From VXYL01 sp965200375 (lineage in GTDB: Bacteria > Pseudomonadota > Gammaproteobacteria > Pseudomonadales > Azotimanducaceae): 64,000 bases of DNA. Position 1 is the first letter of the stretch; each line of letters starts with the position of its first letter. The stretch lies in NCBI GenBank assembly GCA_965200375.1, contig OZ241353.1, forward strand, positions 3,596,001 to 3,660,000, in the 5' to 3' direction. The position numbers and the translations under genes are program-made. This document shows positions 53,301 through 64,000 of this stretch, one piece after another. Below the pieces are notes generated by a model. The model did not search any database and was not told the DNA's origin. It saw only the letters and a program-made list of their open reading frames with translations.

Positions 53301-53687
53301 CCGGCCGCCGCGGTACAGCGCCCAATGGCTGCCGTCGCTGTAGAGCAGGTTCGGGATGGCGGCGAAGCGGTTGAACTGCGCCCGGTCGTACCCGCGGAAG
53401 CGGCTCGCGTCCGCCCCAGCGCCGGGCGCCTTGAGTTCCGCGTAGCCCAGCAAGGCGCCTTGGTCGTGGATGGCGAAGTCCGGCCGGCCCAGGCGGCTCG
53501 GCAGCGTCGCCTCGCCGGCGCAGACCAGCTCCCGGCCCAGGGCGGCGCCGGCCGCGGCGACGAAGTTCTCGAACGGGCTCCGCAGCTGTTCCTCCGCCCC
53601 GCCGCCCGGCCGCAGCCCGGTCTTGGCCGTCGCCGCCGCGGCGAAGGCTTGCAGGGCCTGATGGAGCGTCGCAGCGCCCTCGTTCAT
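50391..53687 (-). CDS. Type ISP-like restriction-modification enzyme (nuclease-methyltransferase-TRD)
   Basis: 1098 residues from the ATG at 53687; longer frames extend into rpoC and are rejected. The N-terminal nuclease motif is PD-(D/E)xK-like, D70...E84-x-K86 (RPDFAIHDQG then YAELKAPG). A gamma-class N6-adenine methylase follows, with DPAVGTGTYLLG near residue 367 and CLGNPPYDRHEA near 489, and a C-terminal target-recognition region (RRYAWRSLDRQHI, IPLYRTADASAANILPGLLE). Unlike LlaBIII/LlaGI it has no helicase between nuclease and methylase, so it resembles a single-chain type IIG enzyme. It starts 26 bp after rpoC in the same direction. Confidence 0.82.
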   Translation of the reverse strand: MNEGAATLHQALQAFAAAATAKTGLRPGGGAEEQLRSPFENFVAAAGAALGRELVCAGEATLPSRLGRPDFAIHDQGALLGYAELKAPGAGADASRFRGYDRAQFNRFAAIPNLLYSDGSHWALYRGGRRVGKVVKLSGDAVKDGADAVGEDDARAVEGLLRGFLSWTPILPLDGKGRVDLKAFAELMAPLCRMLREDVAEALGNPESPMPALAADWRQLLFPEATDREFADAYAQTVAFALLLGRSEGAEPLTLEGAQTALAVQHSLLSRALQVLTDHQLRREMSASLDLLLRVMAVVPPGPLAAPGDPWLYFYEDFLAAYDPQLRRNAGVYYTPVQVVCAQVRLIDELLTQRLGKPLGFADPEVVALDPAVGTGTYLLGVIEQALRRVEAERGLGAVPGQAAALAGNLHGFERLVGAYAVSELRVSRALRDQGAPQDSAAQIYLTDTLASPNAQPRQLRIPLFMQPISEQHERALAVKRDARVIVCLGNPPYDRHEAARADNGDRTGAWVRWGDEGGDTDAILGDFVAPVAAAGRSGQLKNLYNLYVYFWRWALWKVFEQEGADGAGVVSFISASSYLDGDAFLGMRRHMRRLCDEIWIIDLGGEGHVSGRDDDNVFAIRTPVAIAVAVRGSGATADQPAKVRYARVEGARQGKLDALDAIDGFAAVRWQDCPDGWQAPFRPAGQGDYFRWPPLTDLMPWQHSGVQLKRTWPIAPDVDTLERRWRRLLRLRGARRSEAFRETADRTTAGSYGPALAASGDRAPIANLPAGAPMPEARRYAWRSLDRQHIIADARLISRPRPDLWRAHGERQLYLTGLLTAALGGGPALVACAEVPDLHHFSGRGAKDAIPLYRTADASAANILPGLLEALAQAYGHPVSAEDFCAYAYGALAHPAFAARYKAELEGRRLRLPLTKDAALFAQLKAVGARLLFLHTYAARFRQDGWPNRVPPGAARCVKAVSGEAVGYPDAFDYSPAHCTLHVGEGEFAPVAAEVYEFQVSGLQVVRSWLRCRMRQGSGRKSSPLDDVRPQRWTAACTNELLDLLWVLEATVALRPEQARLLDAVAAGDCLLATDLPPVPDHLRHPPRPERQGATLL

Positions 53688-53713
53688 CCCCGGGCTTGAG
53701 CGGCGCGGCAGCC

Positions 53714-56700
53714 CTACAGCGAATAGCTGGAAGACGCCCCGCGCTCTTCCTCTTCCCGCGCCAGTTCCTCCTTCAGCAGCTGCTCCGTCTCGTCGGCGGT
53801 GGCGCCCTGGGCCCGGGCCAGGCGCACTGCGAGCTCCTGCTCGCGCTGGGCGCGGCGCTCCTTGTGGTAGGCGAGGCCGGTGCCGGCGGGAATGAGGCGG
53901 CCGACCACGACGTTCTCCTTGAGGCCGCGCAGATGGTCCCGCTTGCCGGTGACCGCGGCTTCGGTGAGCACCCGCGTGGTCTCCTGGAAGGACGCCGCGG
54001 AGATGAAGGATTCCGTGGCGAGCGATGCCTTGGTGATGCCCAGCAGAATGCGCTGGAACGTCGCCGGCGCCTTCTCCTCCTTGGCCAGGCGTTCGTTCTC
54101 CGCCAGCACGCTGGAGTACTCCGCCTGCTCGCCGCGGATGTACTCCGAGTCGCCGGGCGCAGTGATCTCCACCTTGCGCAGCATCTGCCGCACGATGGTC
54201 TCGATGTGCTTGTCGTTGATGGGCACCCCTTGCAGCCGGTACACCTCCTGGATCTCGTAGGTGATGTAGTGGGCCAGCTCGGCGATCCCCGGCGCGTACC
54301 CGCCATCCGCCAGCTGCGGCCCTTTGAGGCGCAGGATGTCGTGGGGGTTGTCCTGGCCCTCGGAAATCACCTCGCCGCGCTCCACGTGCTCGCCTTCGAA
54401 GACGGACAGTTCCCGCTCCAGGGGAATCAGCTCCGGCGCCGTGGCCGGCACCGTCTCGCCGTCGGCGGTGATCACCTGCACCCGCTGCTTGGTCTTGGTC
54501 TCCTTGCCGAAGCTGATGGTGCCGGTGGCCTCCGCCAGGATGGCCGGGTCCTTCGGCGTGCGGGCCTCGAACAGTTCCGCCACCCGGGGCAGGCCGCCCA
54601 CGATGTCCCGGGCTTTGGAGCCTTCCCGGGGGATGCGGGCGATCACGTCGCCTTGGCCCACGCTCTGGCCGTCCTGCAGGTTCGTGATGGCGCCCTCCTG
54701 CAGCGGGTACTGGGCCGGCCGGTCCGTGCCGGCGAGATGCACCGGTTCGCTGGTCTCCTCGTCCACCAGCCGGATGATGGGCCGCAGGTCCCGACCCGCT
54801 TCCGGGCGCTCCTGGGCGGACATCACGGTGATGCTGGACAGGCCCGTGATCTCGTCCGTCTGCTGCGTGATGGAGAGGGTGTCCTCCATGTCCGCGAACT
54901 CGACCTTGCCGGCCACCTCGGTGATGATGGGATGGGTGTGCGGATCCCACTGGGCGATCACCTGGCCGGCTTCCACCCGGCTGTCCGCCCGCACCGACAG
55001 CACCGTGCCGTAGTCGAGCTTGTTGTAGCGCTCCTGTTCGCGCCCCTGGTCGTCGACGATGGCGACCTCGCCGGAGCGGGACACCACCACCAGCTCGCCG
55101 GACTCGCGCTCCACCGTGCGCACGTTGTGCATGCGCACGGTGCCCCGGTGCTTCACCTGGATGCTGTCGCTCTCCGTGGCCCGGGAGGCTGCGCCGCCGA
55201 TGTGGAAGGTGCGCATGGTGAGCTGGGTGCCCGGCTCGCCGATGGACTGGGCGGCGATGACGCCGACCGCCTCGCCCACGTTCACCTTGTGGCCCCGGGC
55301 CAGGTCCCGCCCGTAGCACTCGGCGCAGACGCCGTGGTGGGTCGCGCAGGTGATCGGCGAGCGCACCATCAACTCATCCACGCCGAGGGTCTCGAGGCGG
55401 TCCACCCAGGCCTCGTCCAGCATGGTGCCGGCGGGAATGAGCTCGGTCTCGCCATCGGCGGCAAGCACGGGACTCGCCACCACCCGGCCAAGCACCCGCG
55501 CCGCCAGCGGCTCCACGACGTCGCCGCCTTCGATCAGCGCCGCCATCACCAGGCCGTCGCTGGTGCCGCAGTCGGGCTCCGTCACCACCAGATCCTGGGC
55601 GACATCCACGAGGCGGCGGGTGAGATAGCCGGAGTTGGCCGTCTTGAGGGCCGTGTCCGCCAGCCCCTTGCGGGCGCCGTGGGTGGACGTGAAGTACTCG
55701 TTCACGGACAGCCCCTCGCGGAAGTTGGCGACGATCGGCGTTTCGATGATGCGTCCGTCGGGCCTCGTCATCAGCCCGCGCATCCCCGCCAACTGGCGGA
55801 TCTGGGTGGGAGAGCCCCGGGCGCCGGAGTCCGAGTAGATGTAGACGGAGTTGAAGGACTGCTCGTCCCGCTCGGTGCCGTCCGCGAGCACCACGCGCTC
55901 CTCGGAGATGCCCTTCATCATGGCTTCGGCCACCCGGCCCTCGGCGCCGGACCAGATGTCCACCACCTTGTTGTACTTCTCGCCCTGGGTGACGAGGCCG
56001 GAGGAGTACTGCTCCTCCACTTCCCGCACTTCGCGGCGGGCGGTGTCGATGATGCGCCCCTTCTCCTCGGGCACCACGAAGTCCTCGATGCCGATGGAAC
56101 CGCCGGAGACGGTCGAGTAGCGGAACCCCAGGTACATCAGCTGGTCGGCGAATACCACCGTCTCCTTGAGCCCCACCCGCCGGTAGCACTCGTTGATGAT
56201 CGCCGAGATGGCGCCCCGGTCCATGGGCCGGTCGACCAGGTCGAAGGGGAGTTCGGGAGGCACCACCTCGTAGAGCAGCGCCCGGCCCACCGTGGTCTGG
56301 CGGCGCGAGAACACGAGTTCGCCGGCGGCGTCGCGCTCGGCGATGCGGACCTCGACCCGGGCGTGCAGCCCCACCTTGCCTTCCTCCCGGGCCCGGCTGG
56401 CCTCGGCCACGTCGGCGAACTTGAGCCCGGCGCCCTTGGCATCGGCGCGTTCCCGGGTGAGGTAGTAGAGGCCGAGGACGACGTCCTGGGAGGGCACGAT
56501 GATCGGCTCGCCGCTCGCCGGGGAGAGCACGTTGTTGGTGGACATCATCAGCGCCCGGGCCTCCAGCTGCGCTTCGAGGGTCAGCGGCACGTGGACGGAC
56601 ATCGTGTCGCCGTCGAAGTCGGCGTTGAAGGCGGCGCACACCAGCGGGTGCAGCTGGATCGCCTTGCCTTCTATCAGCAGCGGCTCGAAGGCCTGGATGC

Positions 56701-58000
56701 CCAGCCGGTGCAGGGTGGGCGCCCGGTTCAGCAGCACCGGGTGTTCGCGGATCACGTCCGCGAGGATGTCCCACACCTCCGGCGTCTCCCGCTCCACCAT
56801 CTTCTTGGCGGCCTTGATGGTGGTGGCGAGCCCGAGGGCCTCGAGCTGGCCGAAGATGAACGGCTTGAAGAGTTCGAGGGCCATCTTCTTGGGCAAGCCG
56901 CACTGGTGCAGCTTCAAGGTCGGCCCGACCACGATCACCGTGCGCCCGGAGTAGTCCACGCGTTTGCCGAGCAGGTTCTGCCGGAAGCGCCCCTGCTTGC
57001 CTTTGATCATGTCCGCCAGGGACTTGAGTGGCCGGCGGTTGGTGCCGGTAATGGCACGGCCACGACGGCCGTTGTCCAGCAGCGCGTCCACGGCCTCTTG
57101 CAGCATGCGCTTCTCGTTGCGGACGATGATGTCCGGGGCGTTGAGGTCCAAGAGCCGCTTCAGGCGGTTGTTGCGGTTGATGACGCGCCGGTAGAGGTCG
57201 TTCAGGTCCGAGGTGGCGAAGCGCCCGCCGTCGAGGGGCACCAGCGGACGCAGGTCCGGCGGCAGCACCGGCAGCACCGTCATGATCATCCAGTCCGGCT
57301 TGTTGCCGGAGGACAGAAACGCCTCCATGAGCTTCAGGCGCTTGGAGAGCTTCTTGCTCTTGGTCTCGGACTTGGTCTGCGGCAGCTCTTCCCGGATGCG
57401 CGCCACTTCGCCTTCGATGTCGATACCGCGCAGCAGATCCAGCACCGCCTCGGCACCCATCTTGGCGGTGAACTCGTCGCCGTGCTCCTCGATGGCGGCG
57501 AAGTACTCCTCGTCCGTGAGCAGCTGGCCGGCCAGGAGGTCGGTCAGGCCCGGGTCCACCACCACGAAGGATTCGAAGTACAGCACCCGCTCGATGTCCC
57601 GCAGGGTCATGTCCAGCAGCAGGCCGATGCGGGACGGCAGCGACTTCAGGAACCAGATGTGCGCTACCGGGCTCGCCAGCTCGATGTGGCCCATGCGCTC
57701 CCGGCGCACCTTGGAGAGGGTCACCTCAACGCCGCACTTCTCGCACACCACGCCCCGGTGCTTCAAGCGCTTGTACTTGCCGCACAGGCACTCGTAGTCC
57801 TTCACCGGGCCGAAGATGCGGGCGCAGAACAGGCCGTCGCGCTCCGGCTTCAGGGTGCGGTAGTTGATGGTCTCCGGCTTCTTCACCTCGCCGAAGGACC
57901 AGGAGCGGATCATCTCCGGCGCCGCGAGGCCGATCTTGAGCCGGTCGAACTCCTCGATGCCGCCCTGCGTCGCCCTGAACAGATTCAGCAGATCTCTCAT
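53714..58000 (-). CDS. rpoC: DNA-directed RNA polymerase subunit beta'
   Basis: 1428 residues. It begins MRDLLNLFRATQGGIEEFD and carries the N-terminal zinc site CLCGKYKRLKHRGVVCEKCG, the catalytic NADFDGD loop (AAFNADFDGDTMSVH), the second zinc site CATHHGVCAECYGRDLARG and the trigger-loop region TSTHGARKGLADTALKTANSGYLTRRL. TTAGGAG upstream of the ATG supports the start. It follows rpoB by 27 nt. rpsL/rpsG, the usual downstream genes, are replaced by a restriction-modification gene. Confidence 0.97.
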   Translation of the reverse strand: MRDLLNLFRATQGGIEEFDRLKIGLAAPEMIRSWSFGEVKKPETINYRTLKPERDGLFCARIFGPVKDYECLCGKYKRLKHRGVVCEKCGVEVTLSKVRRERMGHIELASPVAHIWFLKSLPSRIGLLLDMTLRDIERVLYFESFVVVDPGLTDLLAGQLLTDEEYFAAIEEHGDEFTAKMGAEAVLDLLRGIDIEGEVARIREELPQTKSETKSKKLSKRLKLMEAFLSSGNKPDWMIMTVLPVLPPDLRPLVPLDGGRFATSDLNDLYRRVINRNNRLKRLLDLNAPDIIVRNEKRMLQEAVDALLDNGRRGRAITGTNRRPLKSLADMIKGKQGRFRQNLLGKRVDYSGRTVIVVGPTLKLHQCGLPKKMALELFKPFIFGQLEALGLATTIKAAKKMVERETPEVWDILADVIREHPVLLNRAPTLHRLGIQAFEPLLIEGKAIQLHPLVCAAFNADFDGDTMSVHVPLTLEAQLEARALMMSTNNVLSPASGEPIIVPSQDVVLGLYYLTRERADAKGAGLKFADVAEASRAREEGKVGLHARVEVRIAERDAAGELVFSRRQTTVGRALLYEVVPPELPFDLVDRPMDRGAISAIINECYRRVGLKETVVFADQLMYLGFRYSTVSGGSIGIEDFVVPEEKGRIIDTARREVREVEEQYSSGLVTQGEKYNKVVDIWSGAEGRVAEAMMKGISEERVVLADGTERDEQSFNSVYIYSDSGARGSPTQIRQLAGMRGLMTRPDGRIIETPIVANFREGLSVNEYFTSTHGARKGLADTALKTANSGYLTRRLVDVAQDLVVTEPDCGTSDGLVMAALIEGGDVVEPLAARVLGRVVASPVLAADGETELIPAGTMLDEAWVDRLETLGVDELMVRSPITCATHHGVCAECYGRDLARGHKVNVGEAVGVIAAQSIGEPGTQLTMRTFHIGGAASRATESDSIQVKHRGTVRMHNVRTVERESGELVVVSRSGEVAIVDDQGREQERYNKLDYGTVLSVRADSRVEAGQVIAQWDPHTHPIITEVAGKVEFADMEDTLSITQQTDEITGLSSITVMSAQERPEAGRDLRPIIRLVDEETSEPVHLAGTDRPAQYPLQEGAITNLQDGQSVGQGDVIARIPREGSKARDIVGGLPRVAELFEARTPKDPAILAEATGTISFGKETKTKQRVQVITADGETVPATAPELIPLERELSVFEGEHVERGEVISEGQDNPHDILRLKGPQLADGGYAPGIAELAHYITYEIQEVYRLQGVPINDKHIETIVRQMLRKVEITAPGDSEYIRGEQAEYSSVLAENERLAKEEKAPATFQRILLGITKASLATESFISAASFQETTRVLTEAAVTGKRDHLRGLKENVVVGRLIPAGTGLAYHKERRAQREQELAVRLARAQGATADETEQLLKEELAREEEERGASSSYSL

Positions 58001-58027
58001 GCGTTGTCTCCTAAGGTGAGCGCGGGC

Positions 58028-62143
<4,116 letters not shown>

Positions 62144-62144
62144 C

Positions 62145-62176
62145 GGATGTCCTCGACGCGGGATGTCCTCGACGCG
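62145..62176 (-). repeat. Tandem 16-bp repeat covering the rpoB ribosome binding site
   Basis: Two perfect adjacent copies of GGATGTCCTCGACGCG (plus strand), ending 1 nt before the rpoB start. On the coding strand each copy contains TCGAGGACATCC, so the Shine-Dalgarno is duplicated 16 nt upstream of itself. The remaining 62177-62415 spacer is GC-rich, without an evident gene. Confidence 0.85.
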
Positions 62177-62415
62177 AAAAAGGCCGGCCGCTAGGCGGGC
62201 CCGAAGTGTCCGTGCCCGGCGCCGGTGGCCCGGCGCGGGAACGTGCTACAGGGGCGGAACGGCGCACCTCGGCGCCGGAACGGTGTGTCGGGCCCCTCGG
62301 CCCGCGGCCGCAGGGCGACGGAAGGCCCGCCGGCGCGAATCGCGCCAGCGCGGTCCGTGTCGCGGCCCTGGCGGCCGCGGCGGCGTGGCAGCAAGGTCGA
62401 CGCGGCCCGGCGTGG

Positions 62416-62799
62416 CTACTTGACCTCCACCGCCGCGCCAGCTTCTTCCAGCTGCTTCCTGGCCTCCTCCGCTTCGTCCTTGGAGATGCCCTCCTTGAGC
62501 TGCGACGGCGCTTCGTCCACCAGCGCCTTGGCCTCCTTCAGGCCGAGCCCGGTGATGGCGCGCACCGCCTTGATCACGTTCACCTTCTTGTCGCCTACGC
62601 CGCTGAGCGTGACGGTGAACTCGGTTTGCTCCTCGGCACTGCCGTTCTGTTCCTCGCTAGCGGCGGCGGCCGGGGCTGCTGCCACCGCGGCCGCGGCCGA
62701 GACCCCGAACTTCTCCTCCATGGACTGGACCAGCTCCACCACTTCCATGACGCTCATGTCCGCGATCGCGTTGACGATGTCTTCTTTGGCCAGGGCCAT
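62416..62799 (-). CDS. rplL: 50S ribosomal protein L7/L12
   Basis: 127 residues from the ATG at 62799. It carries the N-terminal dimerisation domain (MALAKEDIVNAIADMSVMEV), an Ala-rich hinge and the C-terminal factor-binding domain (DKKVNVIKAVRAITGLGLKEAK). It forms the flexible stalk that recruits translation factors. Downstream of rplJ by 32 nt. Confidence 0.96.
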   Translation of the reverse strand: MALAKEDIVNAIADMSVMEVVELVQSMEEKFGVSAAAAVAAAPAAAASEEQNGSAEEQTEFTVTLSGVGDKKVNVIKAVRAITGLGLKEAKALVDEAPSQLKEGISKDEAEEARKQLEEAGAAVEVK

Positions 62800-62831
62800 G
62801 CGGGTTGTCTCCTTGCTTGCCTTAAGTTGCT

Positions 62832-63380
62832 TTAGTCTGGTGCCGTTCCGCCAGCGTCGCCCGTGGAGCGTTCGCCGACGGCCGCCAACGTCCGCACCAG
62901 CTTGGCGGGCACTTCGCGCAACGTCTGCGCCAGCTTCGCCACCGGCGCCTTGAGTACCCCGAGCAGCTGCGCCAGCGCCTCCTCCCGGGTCGGCAGCGCC
63001 GCCAGGCGGTCGATGTCCGCCGCCGGAAACAGCCGCCCGCCGATGGCGACGGCCTTGACGTCCAGCGCATCGTGCTGCGCCGCCGCGGTGCGCAGCAAGC
63101 GCGCCGCGGCCCCCGGTTCGGTCCGGGAAAACGCCAACATGGTCGGGCCGCTGGCCGCCTCCGCCAGGCACTCGTACTCCGTGCCGGCGACGGCGCGCCG
63201 CAGCAGCGTGTTGCGCACCACGCGCAGATACACGCCGCCCTCCCTGGCCTGCCGGCGCAGCCCCGTCAACTCCTCCACGGACAGCCCGCGGTAGTCCGCC
63301 AGCACCGCCGCCAGCGCTTCGTCCGCGGCGGTGCGTACCGCGGCGACGATCTCCTGCTTCTGCGCCAGTTGCAGTGCCAC
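62832..63380 (-). CDS. rplJ: 50S ribosomal protein L10
   Basis: 182 residues from a GTG, slightly longer than E. coli L10. It starts MALQLAQKQEIVAAVRTAADEAL, continues VADYRGLSV-like VLADYRGLSVEELTGLRR, and its C-terminal helix anchors the L7/L12 dimers. The rplA stop is only 13 nt upstream, so the structured leader used for L10 autoregulation in E. coli has no room. Confidence 0.95.
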   Translation of the reverse strand: MALQLAQKQEIVAAVRTAADEALAAVLADYRGLSVEELTGLRRQAREGGVYLRVVRNTLLRRAVAGTEYECLAEAASGPTMLAFSRTEPGAAARLLRTAAAQHDALDVKAVAIGGRLFPAADIDRLAALPTREEALAQLLGVLKAPVAKLAQTLREVPAKLVRTLAAVGERSTGDAGGTAPD

Positions 63381-63393
63381 AGCCGTCGCTCCG

Positions 63394-64000
63394 CTAGGCC
63401 GCCAACGAGGATTCGTCGATGCGGATGCCGGGCCCCATCGTGGTGGAGAGCGTGATGCGCTTCACGTACTGGCCCTTCGCCGAAGCCGGCTTGGCCTTGT
63501 GCAGGTCCGCCAGCAGCGCTTCGACGTTCTCCTTGATCTGCTGCGGCGCCAGCGCCACCGTGCCCACGCGGCCGTGGACCACGCCGCCGCGATCGGAGCG
63601 GAACTGCACTTGGCCGGATTTGGCGTTCGTCACCGCGCTCCCGACATCGGCCGTGACGGTGCCGGTCTTGGGATTCGGCATCAGGCCCCGAGGCCCCAGT
63701 ATGCGGCCCAGCTGGCCGACCACGCGCATGGCATCCGGGCTTGCGATCACCACGTCGAAATCCAGCTCGCCGCCACGCACCCGCTCGGCGAGGTCCTCGA
63801 GGCCCACCACGTCGGCCCCGGCCGCCGAAGCCGCTTCCGCGGCCTCGCCCTGGGCGAACACCGCCACGCGCACCGTCTTGCCGGCGCCGTGGGGCAGCGT
63901 CGTGGCGCCGCGCACGTTCTGATCGGACTTGCGCCGGTCGATGCCCAGGTTGACGGCGACATCCACCGACTCGGCAAAACGCGTCTTCGCCAGCTCGGCC
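63394..64000 (-). CDS. rplA: 50S ribosomal protein L1, 5' end outside window
   Basis: The C-terminal part of L1: ELAKTRFAESVDVAVNLGID, GKTVRVAVFAQG, the RNA-binding LMPNPKTGTVT and the ending STTMGPGIRIDESSLAA. The start lies beyond 64000. L1 is a primary rRNA-binding stalk protein and in many bacteria represses its own mRNA. Upstream rplK is presumed. Confidence 0.95.
   Translation of the reverse strand, partial: AELAKTRFAESVDVAVNLGIDRRKSDQNVRGATTLPHGAGKTVRVAVFAQGEAAEAASAAGADVVGLEDLAERVRGGELDFDVVIASPDAMRVVGQLGRILGPRGLMPNPKTGTVTADVGSAVTNAKSGQVQFRSDRGGVVHGRVGTVALAPQQIKENVEALLADLHKAKPASAKGQYVKRITLSTTMGPGIRIDESSLAA

Noticed and set aside
53688..55319. Upstream extension of the type ISP frame into rpoC
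   Set aside because: The sequence is an off-frame reading of rpoC; homology starts at the ATG at 53687.

Overview
This 64-kb window is high-GC bacterial chromosome and almost certainly gammaproteobacterial. The evidence is gene order and family membership: a tolC homologue next to DUF1249 (yqiB)-cpdA-parE-parC, mfd followed by a CsiV-family gene, and rplA-rplJ-rplL-rpoB-rpoC. No species can be named. GC is very high in the housekeeping parts and visibly lower in the 23.5-27.3 kb and 30.3-34 kb accessory stretches.

Layout. 1-5 kb (minus strand): a type III restriction-like helicase fragment running off the left edge, a TonB-dependent receptor and an NAD-dependent epimerase. Maf (+) follows, then a TolC-family outer membrane protein (-). 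7.8-13.4 kb (+): DUF1249, cpdA, parE, parC. 13.4-15 kb (-): a HipBA-type toxin-antitoxin pair. 15.4-17.7 kb (+): an alpha/beta hydrolase and a flavin amine oxidase. 17.7-20.8 kb (-): a tightly overlapped coenzyme F420 cassette, npdG-cofE-cofD-cofC. 20.9-22.1 kb: an AAA_14/DUF4143 ATPase.

22.4-36 kb is a defence-rich accessory region. It holds a decayed IS481-like element with intact ends and a 5-bp target duplication. Next to it is a consensus sigma70 promoter driving a half-size specificity subunit plus a nuclease-methyltransferase fusion (BcgI-like). Then come an ADP-ribosylglycohydrolase, a PIN-like protein with a small partner, an AAA ATPase, a decayed toxin-antitoxin module, a BsuBI/PstI-type restriction-modification pair and a PLD-family nuclease. 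A lipase-like secreted hydrolase follows. A degenerate copy of the ATPase 3' end lies at 35.84-35.92 kb, suggesting duplication or recombination around this block.

36-49.8 kb is mostly ordinary: an aspartic protease, an orphan sensor kinase, a YyaL/SSP411 protein, an HD-domain protein, mfd, a CsiV-family gene, a secreted S41 peptidase with six FG-GAP/VCBS repeats, a phosphopantetheinyl transferase and a glyoxalase II-like hydrolase. tRNA-Leu(UAG) and a frameshifted HicB-family gene follow.

50.4-64 kb (minus) is the ribosomal protein/RNA polymerase operon rplA(partial)-rplJ-rplL-rpoB-rpoC. A type ISP-like restriction-modification gene begins only 26 bp after rpoC. RpoB carries Asn at the position equivalent to E. 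coli His526 and ParC carries Ala at the Ser80 equivalent; both are drug-target positions. The rplA-rplJ gap is only 13 nt, so the usual L10 leader has no room.
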